Assembly (NCBI GenBank): GCA_964019155.1
Contig: OZ025243.1
Location: 35,339,744-35,403,743 of the forward strand
DNA length: 64,000 nt
Source of the DNA: Osedax fenrisi
Lineage: Eukaryota; Annelida; Polychaeta; Sabellida; Siboglinidae
Reading direction: 5' to 3'
Part shown: in pieces, positions 11,711 to 23,679 of the stretch
How positions within the stretch are numbered: the first letter of the stretch is position 1
How the letters are laid out: every line of letters begins with the position of its first letter
The notes under the pieces: model-generated
Seen by the model: the letters and a program-made list of their open reading frames with translations, nothing else
Databases searched by the model: none
Told to the model about the DNA's origin: nothing
Translations under genes and position numbers: made by a program

Positions 11711-11969
11711 AATAAGTCAGGCATATAGTACATTGACATATTCATTATTTTTAGTACACGAGAGACTTTATTTGTCTTCAATCTTGTAATATCTCGAATC
11801 TTAAATTTGTTGAATTATTTTTCTATCAAATATCTTTAACATTTATAATTTCTTAATTTCTTAAGAAATTGACTCCAATATTTAATAAATTATTAATGAT
11901 ACAATTTAAAAAAAGTGTATATAATATTGACTACTATTTAGTTTACAATAAGTTATATATAAAATTAAT

Positions 11970-12006
<37 letters not shown>

Positions 12007-12310
12007 TATATATACATTGTTTATAGTACGATTATGATATAATGCTATGCGTATACCATAAAGTGTTTATTGTAATGATATTCTATAGAATATATAAATA
12101 TATAAATACATAATAAATTTATAAGAATATATAAATATAAAAACTATATTTAATATGCATATATTCATAATAAACATTAAATTTACTTAGCATATATGCA
12201 TTTATAAAGCCTATAGGCTAAGTAAACTGAATGCTTTTATCGTTAATTTTTGTGTATAAGTTGCGTTAGATATGTTGTAAATATAAGCTGTATGAAGGTA
12301 TACCCTATGT

Positions 12311-12356
<46 letters not shown>

Positions 12357-12362
12357 GTATAT

Positions 12363-12395
<33 letters not shown>

Positions 12396-12581
12396 TATGT
12401 TTCTATTATATAAATAATTAATAATCAAATAATAAATTAATTAATTAGTATTTATTATAATTTATATAACTTCATTAACAGTATTACAAATAGTAATGTT
12501 ATGACCCCTGCCGTTAGAGTTATTTTGTTCATTTTCTACAATAAAATTACATTTAATTAATAATTATATTACCAGTTAATT

Positions 12582-12634
<53 letters not shown>

Positions 12635-12858
12635 CTATATACTATTAATATACTGGTATATATGTATGTGTATTTTAATATTTAATATACACTAATGTAT
12701 TCCAATATTATTATTTGATAAATTTATTCTTTTGATATTTATGAATTTCCTGATTAAATTTCAATAAACTTTATTAAATATAATAATATATACATTATAT
12801 ATATAACTACAGTTATTAATATGTAATATGTACGTTATACATACATTTTATATGTATA

Positions 12859-12898
<40 letters not shown>

Positions 12899-12962
12899 CG
12901 CTAATTATAATTATATATAGTATATATATATATATATATGCAGTGTGTATTAAACAGTGTGT
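11711..12962. repeat. Segment shared with 25,330-26,430
   Basis: AT-rich non-coding sequence that follows R2 at both loci. A short piece (about 12,410-12,590) is found a third time at 41,620-41,800. Several TA tracts occur (11,973-12,002, 12,584-12,628, 12,860-12,893). No gene visible. Confidence 0.65.
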
Positions 12963-12981
12963 ATACATATAAAATATCAAG

Positions 12982-12982
<1 letters not shown>

Positions 12983-13049
<67 letters not shown>
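12983..13049. repeat. (TA)n microsatellite of unit copy 0
   Basis: 67 bases of pure TA at a fixed position in the unit. The array copies have about 84, 22, 25 and 49 bases at the same place. Confidence 0.95.
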
Positions 13050-13052
<3 letters not shown>

Positions 13053-13660
13053 TATCTAACCCTTATCTTAGTGGTGGAGTCATCTTCTATTACTTTAATT
13101 GATGACAATAATTCATCTATATACTATTTTAGGATAATATATTAATTTATAATCACTTATATATAAATTTATAGATAATTAATAATATTATAAAATATAT
13201 TATTAGTATCCTGTATAGTAGATTATTAATATTTACTAATATTACTAATAACGGTATACTATTACTATAGTATACATATATACATATATACTATACATAT
13301 ATACTATAGAATACATATATACTATAGTACGGTAAATATAAGTTTAACACATAGTAAATACGTATAATGATTATTGTTATTATTATTATTATTAAACTTA
13401 AACTAACGGCATCCTTCTTTACGATTTTCTGTTCGTACACAGATTGGTGTTTTTCTAGATTCTGCAGTAAAATGTATAAGTATATATTATATATTATATT
13501 TAATTAATAAATATACTTAGCTATACTTTGATATACTGATAATATTAATCATGTAGTTGAACAATAGACTAATCAACCCTTTTTTAATAACAATACCTAC
13601 TATATAATAGTATTCATATTTAATTATTATAAATATAATTTATTTTATTTTATTTTAAAA

Positions 13661-13745
13661 TTATTTATTGACTACAAAAGCACGTGGTGGTTATGGGCGT
13701 CATGAGAAGGAAACAAAAATAAATAAATAGAGTACAATAAAAATA
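13661..13745 (-). mobile_element. 3' tail of a jockey/CR1-like retrotransposon
   Basis: The block with CACGTGGTGGTTATGGGCGT followed by A-rich AAATAAATAAATAG resembles 44,306-44,395, the 3' end of the minus-strand element at 44,300-47,640. It is present in every unit of the array. Only the tail is present here, so a 5'-truncated insertion is likely. Confidence 0.45.
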
Positions 13746-13775
13746 AATTAAAAGGGAGGGTATACCCTATAGGCA

Positions 13776-13848
13776 GGGCCGGCTTAAGGGGGGGCAACTC
13801 GAGCAATTGCCCGGGGCCCCACATTTTGGGGGGCCCATGAATTATTTG
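13776..13848. mobile_element. hAT-like terminal sequence
   Basis: CAGGGCCGGCTTAAGGGG, then GGCAACTCGAGCAATTGCC and GGGGCCCC form a GC-rich self-complementary end in an AT-rich unit. CAGGGCCGGC is a common start of hAT terminal repeats. The matching opposite end and an 8-bp target duplication were not found, so this would be a one-ended remnant. Confidence 0.35.
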
Positions 13849-14686
13849 AGAAATATTTTTTTTACTATTTATATAAAAAAAAAATGTTCTTAAGTGTATT
13901 TTTCTTATAAATATTGATTCTAATTAAAAAAATAAAAATAATATAATAAATTAATTAAATATGAGTCATGTAGGTAGATTTGAAATGTGAATTTTACAAA
14001 AATTTCTTAATTTACACGAAGATATTGTGGAAATACGTACATGAATATGTTGGAACACATGCTAATAGTGTTTTTATGTTGATCACCATAGATCATCTCA
14101 CACATATCTGATTGTCAGATAAAATAGTGTGAAACGGATTGAAAATAATTTGTTGTTAAACTAGAAAGTGATAAATGATAAACGTATTGAGGGAATATTA
14201 ACCATAGTTGAATCTTAACAATTTATAATTCTATAATTAATTTACGAAAAAAAAGTATACTTTTTTTTTATTAAAATTAAATATGAAATATATATTAAGA
14301 TATGATTAAACTATGATTTCTGAAATTTATAAAGGATTATATTGATTATATATTACGAAAAAAACAATATTCTATATAGATTTATAATTATTATATTAAA
14401 ACTAATTAGATATTTTCAAAATAATTGTTCTCAAAAGAATTAATTTTCTCTATCCTACTACTGGTATTAATAAAATGTGTATCTTCTCATAGTTTATATA
14501 TTATTATACTTTTGTTAGTTTAAATAATGTATATATATAAAATAGTTGTAGTTTAAATAAGAATATTCTGCTTTATAGTATTTTTAATAATTACTATTGA
14601 TGAAAGGGAATTCTGTACATACAATTTTCCATGGACTATTATTAGAGAAGGACATTTTATTTATATGTATTGAAACATATATTATT

Positions 14687-14727
<41 letters not shown>

Positions 14728-14832
14728 AATATACATGATGAAATTATGAAAGGGAATTCTGTACATACAATTTTCCATGGACTATTATTAGAGAAGGACA
14801 TTTTATTTATATGTATTGAAACATATATTATT

Positions 14833-14885
<53 letters not shown>

Positions 14886-15559
14886 AATATAATACTAAAG
14901 GCATTGTAGAAATTATCAAACTAGTACTTACAACTGAATGTTTAGATTCACATCATCCTCATCTATATATTTATATATAAATAGTATTTATTAAATACAC
15001 ACAATGGCGATATTCTTTTTGGAGAACAGGTGATAAGTTATATAACTGATATCACTGATAACTAATTATTTAAGAAATATAAAATTCAAAATATTATATT
15101 ATATATCGGTGTACTCAATTCCAGATATATCACATGTAGGTACGTTAACAGTCATCATCATATATACCAAGTTAGGTATTATTATATAGGTATTTATTGA
15201 ATACAGACACGCTAGGTATCTCAGAAACCATAAATCCTACAAAAAAATGTTTAATGAATAAAATATTCATAATTATATAAATAGTCTACAAAATTATTTT
15301 TAATTTTTTAATTATTCGAAATATTGCTGATATAAACTGATTTTTCTATTATGTTTTTAAATTTATGAAAAAAAAATTCAACTTAAAACCTTCTCAAGAA
15401 TATACAAATGTATCGATATAAAACATAACAATATATTATTAAACTAAAACTTTATAAACATTATATACATCATTTCTATATTTTTGATCAAATATTAATT
15501 AAGCACGCTTACTAACTGGCTATCAATTAAAACATATAGTCTATTATAAATATATATTC

Positions 15560-16000
15560 TAACAAATAGATATCAACAGTGTATATATAATGATGTAATT
15601 TCAGATAAACTAAAAGTCATAACGGGTGTACCCCAAGGCACCATCCTAAGACCCATTTTATTTTTAATTTATATTTATGATATTACAAAATCATCTTTTT
15701 TATGTAAGTTTACCATGTTCGCAGATGATACTACTTTATATTTTTAAAATACATCAGCAGAAATACTTAATTATATTTGTCAAACTGAATTAAAAAATAT
15801 TAATACATGGTTAATCTATAATAGGTTATCATTACATTTAAATAAAACTTGCTTTATGTCTATTAATTCAAGAACTATTATAAATATAAATTTAAATAAC
15901 AGAAATATTGAAAGAGTTACATTTTATAAATTTTTAGGCGTAATTATAGACGATATATTGAACTGGAAACAACATATCTTGTATATGGGTATATACATAG
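15560..16000 (+). pseudogene. CR1/L2-like reverse transcriptase fragment, copy 0
   Basis: The plus-strand frame shows the RT palm: GVPQGTIL at about 15,624, and an intact FADD catalytic motif at 15,718-15,729, followed by TLYF and then a stop from an extra T at about 15,745. The PQG-containing motif has Arg where GP is usual (LRP for LGP). The fragment continues to the KFLGVIIDDILNW motif and then ends abruptly. The endonuclease domain is absent. This is the only copy that keeps the G of the FADD codon. Confidence 0.75.
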
Positions 16001-16019
16001 CATATGGGTTGCTATAATT

Positions 16020-17063
16020 AAGATATTTTGGTTAATAGTTATTGAAATTGAATTATTTTTATAATAGTTATAAACATTTTATTGATCTACTATATTATGC
16101 GCAGTATTAAGTTATTTTTAATTAATAAAGTATTTATAATGATTTAAAAAAAGTTATTATTAAAATATTTAAAAAGTAAAATCAGCATATTACATTTTAT
16201 CAAATAACAATTGTAGGATTGAATATTTTGTAAAACAATATACTTATTCATATTTATCATTAAATTGCTAACAGTTCATGTATATATAATTGTTTGATAT
16301 ATCTTATAATTACTGAGATACGAGAGGGGGTCGGTATTAGGAGGGGTCGGTAATCGGAGACTTTCACCTAAATACTAGATTTGACATGCTGAAATCATAA
16401 TATAGATTTTAATATAGTTTTAATTGTGATATATATATATATTACAATTTAAACTTAATAACATTCTACATTATGGTTACACAATATCCCATCTAGTATG
16501 CATATAATATATACTATATATGCCTAAATGTATATATTTATAAAATAAATATTGGTATATATTATATATTCATATAATTACAAATATTATATAATAATAT
16601 AACTTATAATGTACATTCATTTTTATTAAATTTAGAATTATAATAAAATATATGACACATATCCTATTCTATAGATTTATATTACTAAACTAATAAATAC
16701 AACAGATAAAAACAATCGTAATAATTGTTCTTGTAAATCCACCAATATGATATTTATTTATAATTAATAATGTTTTAGTATAAATAGTGAGGTAATGGGT
16801 TAATAATAAAACAAAGACCATAACTATTAAATGTTACTGTTTATATTCAATAATTATACTATTACCTCAATATACACACTACACCATTGCTAAGTATTTT
16901 TTGTATCAGTAATAATATATATATATATATATTCCCTATGTACTCCCTATATACTCCCTTAAACCGATTATGTTTACTTTATTTAGATCATTTTATCTAT
17001 CTTGAAGCCCGTGTGAATATTGCATATTAGTAAGTAAATAGTTCATTATTTTGAATTCATATA
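16020..17063. repeat. Repeat R1, copy 2 (left flank of the Helitron)
   Basis: Near-identical to 550-1,565, including the GC-rich core (16,326-16,369, here duplicated as two GGGGTCGGTA words). It is cut at GAATTCATATA, position 17,063, by the Helitron. The other half resumes at 23,357. Confidence 0.8.
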
Positions 17064-17092
17064 TCTATTATATAAAAGAAAGTCTATTTAAT

Positions 17093-17123
<31 letters not shown>

Positions 17124-17209
17124 ATCTGGTGAGGTAACTCGAGAACCGGGGTACGTCGCGAAAATATTTTATACCCGATCTTAATAAATTTGCAACAGTA
17201 TGGTCTTGG

Positions 17210-19240
17210 TCCGGAAATTTTTTTGAATTTTTTACCGCGTACCCCAGAAAAACCTGAAAAATTGACTTTTTGCCATTAAAATGATTTTTTGTCATCCAAA
17301 ATCTTCGACCTCGCTTTTTTGAAATATTTTTTTGACATTTTTTCGAAGTATTTTTTTGAATTTTTTTTGATTTTTTTTTGAAATTTTTGGAAATTTTTTG
17401 AAATATTTTTGAAATATTTTTGACATTTTTTGAAATATTTTTGAAATTTTTTGAATTATTTTTAAAATTTTTTTTGAAATTTTTTTAAAATATATTTTGT
17501 AATATTATTTATATTTTTTGTATTTTAAAAAATATTATTTGAAATATTTTTTTATATTTTTCAACTATTCGTTGAAATATTATTATTTTAAGATATAATT
17601 AAAATATTATAATTATATAATAAATATATAAATATAAGATATAAATATTATACTTTTTAAAATATTTGTAGAACATTTATAAAAAATATATTTTGTAATA
17701 TTTGGAAATATTTGTTGTATACTATGAATACAGAATCAGGAATAGCTATAATTAATAAATAATAGATAGGCAAACAATCAAAAATCGACCAACGCAGGGT
17801 GCGGTTTGGGTTTTCGATATTTATTAAGTAATATTTTGTAATATTAGTGTTGTATTTTTTTAAATATTATTTGAAATATTTTTGAAATATTTTTCCACTA
17901 ATTTTTGAGATATTAATATTTGTATAAATTTGTTTGAATTTTAGCAACAATTTATGTTATTGTATATGAAAAGCAGAATCATGAATAGCCATAAATAATA
18001 AATAATAGATAGGTAAGCTATTAAACCACGAGTAAAGCAAAGTTGGGTACGGCAAGAAATTCCAAATCAGGAATAGTTATAATTAATAAATGATAGATAG
18101 GCAAATAATAAAAAACCGAGCAACGCCGATTTGGAACTGTTTGGGTTTTAGCAGTTAGGTATGTGCATCGTCGAAGCTTCTAGAACTGTAAGTAGGTATG
18201 TGTATATATCTTAAAAAAATCTTTTTACCGCTAACCCAGAAAAACCTAAAAAATTGACTTTTTGCCATTAAAATGATTTTTTGTCATCTAAAATCTTCGG
18301 CGTCGCTTTTTTGAAAGATTTTTTTTACATTTTTTTCAAAGTATTTTTTTAAAATTTTTTTGAATTTTTTTTTGAAATTTGTTGAAATTTTTTTTTAAAA
18401 TTTTGAAATATTTTTGAAATTTTTTGAAATATTTTTGAAATTTTTTGAAATATTTTTGAAATTTTTTGAAATAATTTTAAACATTTTTTTGAAATATTTT
18501 TAAACATTTTTGTGGACATTTTTTTGAAATTTTTTTAAAATATATTTTGTAATATTATCTATATTTTTTGTTTTATTTTTAAAAATATTTTAAAAAATTT
18601 GAAATATTTTTTTATATTTTTCAACTAATCGTTATTATATTATTTAAAGATATAATTAAAATATTATAATTATATAATAAAGATATAAATATTATAAGAT
18701 ATAAATATTATACTTTTTAAAATATTTGTAGAACATTTATAGAAAATATTTTTGTAATATTTGGAAATATTTATTATATACTAACAATACAGAATCAGGA
18801 ATAGCTATAATTAATAAATAATAGATAGGCAACAACAATCAAAAATCAAAAATCGAACAACGCAGGGTGCGGTTTGGGTTTTCTGAATTTTGTAAGTAAT
18901 ATTTTGTAATATTGGAAATATGTGTTGTATTTTTTTTAATATTTTTTGAAATATTCTTGAAATATTTTTCCACTAATTTTTGAGATATTAAAAACGAATA
19001 TTTGTCTAAATTTGTTTGAATTTTTTTATGAAAAATTTATGTTATTGTACATGAAAAGCAGAATCATATAGCCATAATTAATAAATAATAGATTGGCAAA
19101 CTATCAAACAACGAGTAAAGTAGAGTTGGATACGGCAAATAATTCCAAATCAGGAATAGTTATAAATTAATAAATGATAGATAGGAAAATAATTTAAAAA
19201 AACCGAGCAACTCCGATTTGGAACGGTGTGGGTTTAGGTT
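17210..19240. repeat. Two-fold internal duplication in the Helitron 5' half
   Basis: Both halves start with the CCATTAAAATGATTTTTTGTCA motif region (17,270 and 18,258), run through a GAAATATTTTTGAAATTTTT low-complexity tract, and end with the GAATAG...CAACGC subrepeats. The unit is about 1.0 kb. No coding frame is visible. Confidence 0.8.
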
Positions 19241-19620
19241 TTCAACATATTTTGGAATATTTGAAATATCTGTTTTATTTTTTGAAATATTTTTTCACTA
19301 ATTTTTTAAATATTAAAAAAAATATGTTTCTACATTTGTTTGTATTTTAGATAAACTTTATTTAATTGTATATACTAGAAATGTAGGATCAGGAACAGCT
19401 CTAATTAATAAATTGTAAATAGGAAAACAATCAAAAACCGATAAATGTACTGTTTGTATTTGGATTTAGGTTTGAGTTTTCGACATTTTTTTAAAAATTA
19501 TTTTGTAATATTTTAAATATTTGTTGTATTTTTTAGCAATTATATATTTTAGCATAATCAGGAATAGCTATAATCAATAATAATAAATAGTCAAACAATC
19601 AAAAACCTAGCAAAGCCTGG
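17728..19620 (+). repeat. Array of Helitron 3'-end-like subrepeats
   Basis: A roughly 70-bp word (AATCAGGAATAGCTATAATT, then AATAATAGATAGGCAAA, then AACCGAGCAACGCCG) occurs near 17,728, 17,966, 18,058, 18,784, 19,050, 19,142, 19,383 and 19,552. It recurs at 23,213 and 23,274, the last directly forming the Helitron 3' terminus. So the terminal signal sequence is repeated, degenerate, inside the element. Confidence 0.75.
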
Positions 19621-19779
19621 TATACTAGCCTAGGTTACTAATATATTGAAATATTTTTTATATTTAAAAAAATATTTATTGACACTTTTTTAAAATATAT
19701 TTTATAATATTTTAAATTATTTTTTCTATTTTTACAAATATTTTATGAATAAATCTTAAAAAGAACAACGCTAGATCTA

Positions 19780-20266
19780 CATCGGATACAGTTAGAATTA
19801 TTGAATATTAGTTAGAAACAAAATTAAAATAAGTAGATAGCATAATAAGTGCAGAGATTCCAAATATAGAAGATTAACAACTATACAATACTGTAAAGAA
19901 TAATATGATTCACGGTCCTTGTGGATATTTAAATATAAAATCTCCTTGCATGAGTAATGGAAAATGTTCAAAGAATTTCCCTAATAATTTTATAGGAGAA
20001 ACACAAACTGATAGAGATGGTTATCCATTGTATAGAAGAAGGGATGCAAATAATGGCGGAAAAATTGTGACTAAAATGATACACGGAAAAGAAATACAAA
20101 TAGATAATAGATGGGTTGTACCTTATTGCCCATTATTATCTAAAATATTTAATGCACATATCAATGTTGAAATGTGCAATTCCGTAAAATCATTAAATAT
20201 ATTTGCAAATACATTCATAAAGGTTCAGATATGGCGATAGTTGAATTAGAAGAAACTGATAAATGA
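19780..20266 (+). pseudogene. Helitron Rep domain remnant
   Basis: Contains the C-terminal part of the Helitron replication initiator. The frame with IISAEIP at about 19,842 has a TAA at 19,875, then continues from ATG 19,905 through MIHGPCG, DGYPLYRRR and NRWVVPYCPLLS. A one-base deletion near 20,195 shifts the frame just before YICKY (20,198-20,212), which fits the paired catalytic tyrosines (YxxxY) of Y2 HUH nucleases. A TGA follows at 20,264. The upstream HUH (His-hydrophobic-His) motif is absent; the sequence before about 19,760 is AT-rich filler. Rep would nick DNA and join strands during rolling-circle transposition; this copy cannot encode it. Confidence 0.8.
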
Positions 20267-22485
20267 GATGAGATAAAAAGATATCAGATAGCTAGATATA
20301 TAAGTAGTAACGAGGCAATATGGAGAATACTAGATTTTCAAATACATCAAAGATACCCGGCCATTATTCAATTAGTGATTCATTTAGAGAATGGGCAAAG
20401 GATTTATTTTACCGAGAGTAATGTTAGGGAAAGGATTAATATACCTCCGAAGACAATGCTTAAATCTTTCTTCGATTTATGCGGGATTGATAATTTTGCG
20501 AAGACTTTATTATATCAAGATATCCCGCAATATTATACTTGGCAAGTAGGAAATAGAATATGGAAAAGGAGATTACAAGGGGATCGAATTAGTGAAGGGA
20601 TATTTAAATCATCTACCATTGGAAGATTATATACGGTACATCAGAAGAATCTGGAATGCTTCTATCTTCGGCTATTATTAACTAATGTGAAAGGACCAGT
20701 ATCATTCGAAGATATTAGAACAGTTAATGGGGTAATATGTAATACATATAAGAAGGCATGTGCAATGTTAGATCTATTAGAAGATGATGAACACTGGGAT
20801 AATACATTAAAAGAAGCATCTATATCTAGATCTCCTAGGAAAATAAGAGAACTATTCGCAATGATGATTTGTCACTGCGAAATAACAGATATACCATCAT
20901 TATGGTTGAATAATAGAGAATGCATGAACGAAGATATTTTGTTGGAATATAGAAGAAATAATACCGAAGAAGTAATTGAGTATAATGAAGAAATATTTCT
21001 TGCACGCGTGCAAGGAATAGTTAAAAGAATGGGAGGAGATTCCTTACAGAAATATGGATTTGTAAATATTGAAATGGTATCCTCTATACCAAATGAACAT
21101 AACTATGATAGGATTCTCCAAATAGATGAGAATAAATTAAATTATGAACAAAGAATAGTATACAATAATATATTGCAGAGTGTTATTAATGAAGAAGGGA
21201 AATTATTCTTTTTAGATGCTCCAGCTGGAACTGGTAAAACTTTCTTAATAAATTTATTATTAGCTAAGAATAAAATGTCTCGAACAGAGCAGTTGGCTGT
21301 GGCATCATCGGGTATCGCAGCTACATTACTACTAAATGGAAGAACTGCACATTCTACATTTAAAATTCCTATAAAAATAAATGAAAATTCAATTTGTAGC
21401 ATAACGAGAAATTCAAAAGAGGCAGAACAATTCAGAAACTGTAAATTCATTGTATGGGATGAGTGCACAATGGCACATAAATATGCTCTTGAGGCAGTAG
21501 ATAGAATGTTAAGAGATATAGTAAATGATAGAAAACCAATGGGAGGAATAACATTATTACTAAGTAGAGACTTCAGACAAATTTTACCTGTAGTACGAAG
21601 AGGAACTAAAGCTGATCATATAAATGCCTGCCTAAAAACATCAATATTATGGAAATACATAGAAAAATTGACTTTAAAAAAAAACATGCGAGTATATTTA
21701 TCAAAAAATAGAGACACAGGGTCGTTTGAACAAAATCTATTAGATATTGGAAATGGGGTATTAAAGAAAAATGAAAATATGGATATAATTCCATGTGGAA
21801 TCATAGTAAAAAATCATAATGAATTGATATCAAAAATATATGAAAATTTATTAGAAAAATATTTAGATGAAGATTGGCTTAGCGAAAGATGTATACTTGC
21901 CCCCAAAAATAATAATGTATGTAATATTAATAAACGTTTATTGAATTTATTTCCTGGAGATCCAAAATTATATATGTCAATCGATAGAGTAGTGAAAGAA
22001 GATGAAGTTGTTGATTACCCAATAGAATTCCTGAACTCTATTAATCTTCCAGGATTACCAGATCATATGATAGAATTGAAGGTTGGCGTTCCAATTATTC
22101 TACTTAGAAATTTAGATCCACCAAGACTTTGTAATGGGTCCAGACTTTTAGTGACCAATCTTAAAAACCATATTATAGAAGCAAGAATATTGACAGGGGA
22201 ATATAAAGGAGAACAAGTTATGATTCCTAAAATTCCACTAATACCTTCCGATTACCCTTTTAACTTCAAACGACTACAATTCCCTATAAGACTATGTGCT
22301 TTTCCATGACTATAAACAAATCTCAAGGACAGTCTTTTAAAGTAGTAGGATTAGATCTGGAAACAGAGTGTTTTTCCCACGGTCAATTATATGTCGGATG
22401 TTCAAGGGCCAGAGATGAAAATCAACTGTATATTCTTGCCAATAATGGAATGACTAGGAATGTGGTATACAAGGAAGTATTATAA
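20267..22485 (+). pseudogene. Helitron Pif1-like helicase, frameshifted
   Basis: A superfamily 1 helicase of the Pif1 type, which would unwind DNA for rolling-circle transposition. The frame is open from 20,267 to 22,309; the first ATG is 20,375 (644 codons). Counting from that ATG: Walker A DAPAGTGKTFLIN at residues ~281-293, Walker B WDECTMAH at ~361-368, and motif III region ending DFRQILPVV at ~400. The two Gly normally before DFRQ are replaced by Ser-Arg. A one-base loss near 22,293-22,303 shifts the frame before MTINKSQGQS and the final motif GQLYVGCSRAR; the stop is at 22,483. It follows the Rep remnant in the same frame as YICKY, as in Rep-Hel fusions. Only few lesions suggest moderate age. 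Confidence 0.9.
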
Positions 22486-23356
22486 AATATACTATATATA
22501 TACAAAAATAGATATTACTTTATTGAAATTATTACATACATTATTATACAAGTGAATCAGAGTTCGGACCAGCTAGATATATCACACATGAAATTTTAGG
22601 TTGCAATTCCAGTAAAACCTACTTTAAGGCTGCGGTTTTATTAATATTTATTTCCAATATCATTTTACGTTAATTATCGAGTGGGTCTATTAAAATTAAA
22701 TTTCAAAATTAAAATTAAAACTGTCTCATTACATTTATAAAATATTTGATTGGCTGTAGTTTTTTCACAATCTTTCATAATAGTTGATAAATATTTAAAC
22801 ATATATATTACATATATATATTATATAAATTATAATTATTTTTTAATATTACGAGAATACAAAGTGGCAAATTAATGTACTTTTAACATAAAATATAGTA
22901 TATTTATCATAAATTAGAGATACAGAATGGTTTAAAAATAAAATTGATATTGGAAATTATGTATTAAAAACAATATAAAATATGGATATAATTCAATGTT
23001 GAATCATAGTAAAAATTAATTAATAGTGAGTAAAAATCCACTTTATATACGATACCTTGACGTGGTTAAGTGGCTTATATTGATCCAAATTCGTATACAA
23101 CTTTTTAATATAGAACTCTAGGTTTACTCGCATTTTTTTTCTCAAAAATTAAATATTTATATTAGATAAATATTTATGTTAAAAAAATCAAAAATCGCGA
23201 AATTTCGAGTCAATTACAGCTATAGTTAGTAAATAATGAAAAATCAAAAACCGAGTAATGCCGTGTAAGCAATGCAAAATCAGGAATAACTATAATTAAT
23301 AAATAATAGATAGGAAAATAATCAAAACCGAGCAACGCCGGGTCGGGTACGGCTAG
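22486..23356 (+). other. Helitron 3' non-coding part
   Basis: AT-rich. It contains a degenerate second copy of a helicase piece (22,890-23,035 resembles 21,690-21,835), then two terminal-type subrepeats and the CTAG end. No open gene. Confidence 0.7.
22890..23035 (+). pseudogene. Degenerate duplicate of a helicase fragment
   Basis: The words GATATTGGAAAT, ATGTATTAAA, AATATGGATATAATTC and GAATCATAGTAAAAA occur in the same order and spacing as at 21,690-21,835. The copy has several small deletions and is much more diverged than the main gene, so it may come from an older or different Helitron. Confidence 0.65.
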
Positions 23357-23449
23357 TTAATATATATAATAAACTATTTAAAAATAAATTCTATTTAAGC
23401 CAATACAAACGTAATACGAGATTATATAGTATTGTTATTACATATATAC

Positions 23450-23481
<32 letters not shown>

Positions 23482-23529
23482 CTATTGTAGGTAACAACAA
23501 TATTATATTGTTGGATTTATAAGAACAAT

Positions 23530-23567
<38 letters not shown>

Positions 23568-23679
23568 CGCATGATAATGTATTAAACATAACTTACTGAT
23601 GGCTGGCTAGCGTGCCGCAGTTTTCACTCTTCCGATCTTCGCTCTAATGCACGATTCACGTATGATTTAGCTTCTCGAG

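Larger units (their letters stand above)
12963..16010. repeat. Detached copy (copy 0) of the 4.6-kb array unit
   Basis: Near-identical to the start of each unit at 50,938, 55,541, 60,126 and 62,345, from the AAATATCAAGTTATATA motif onward. It carries the same non-LTR 3' tail (13,661-13,745), hAT-like end (about 13,776-13,848) and reverse transcriptase fragment. It stops within the RT at about 16,000, where an R1 copy begins. It uniquely contains a 120-bp internal duplication (14,598-14,727 and 14,745-14,880). Confidence 0.85.
17064..23356 (+). mobile_element. Helitron, 6.3 kb, complete termini
   Basis: The 5' end is TCTATTATATAAAAG and the 3' end is GCCGGGTCGGGTACGGCTAG, i.e. TC...CTAG with a GCCG/CGGC hairpin just before the 3' end. 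It inserted between A and T without target duplication, as Helitrons do. Comparison with the uninterrupted paralogue at 1,561-1,577 fixes both ends to the base. The left 2.7 kb is a duplicated low-complexity region (17,210-18,140 and 18,225-19,240). The middle carries a broken Rep-helicase gene; the right 0.9 kb is non-coding. Rolling-circle transposition is the family mechanism. This copy is not autonomous, because the HUH nuclease part is missing. Confidence 0.92.

Noticed and set aside
21142..21804. Minus-strand open frames inside the Helitron helicase
   Set aside because: Antisense shadows of the 644-codon helicase frame.
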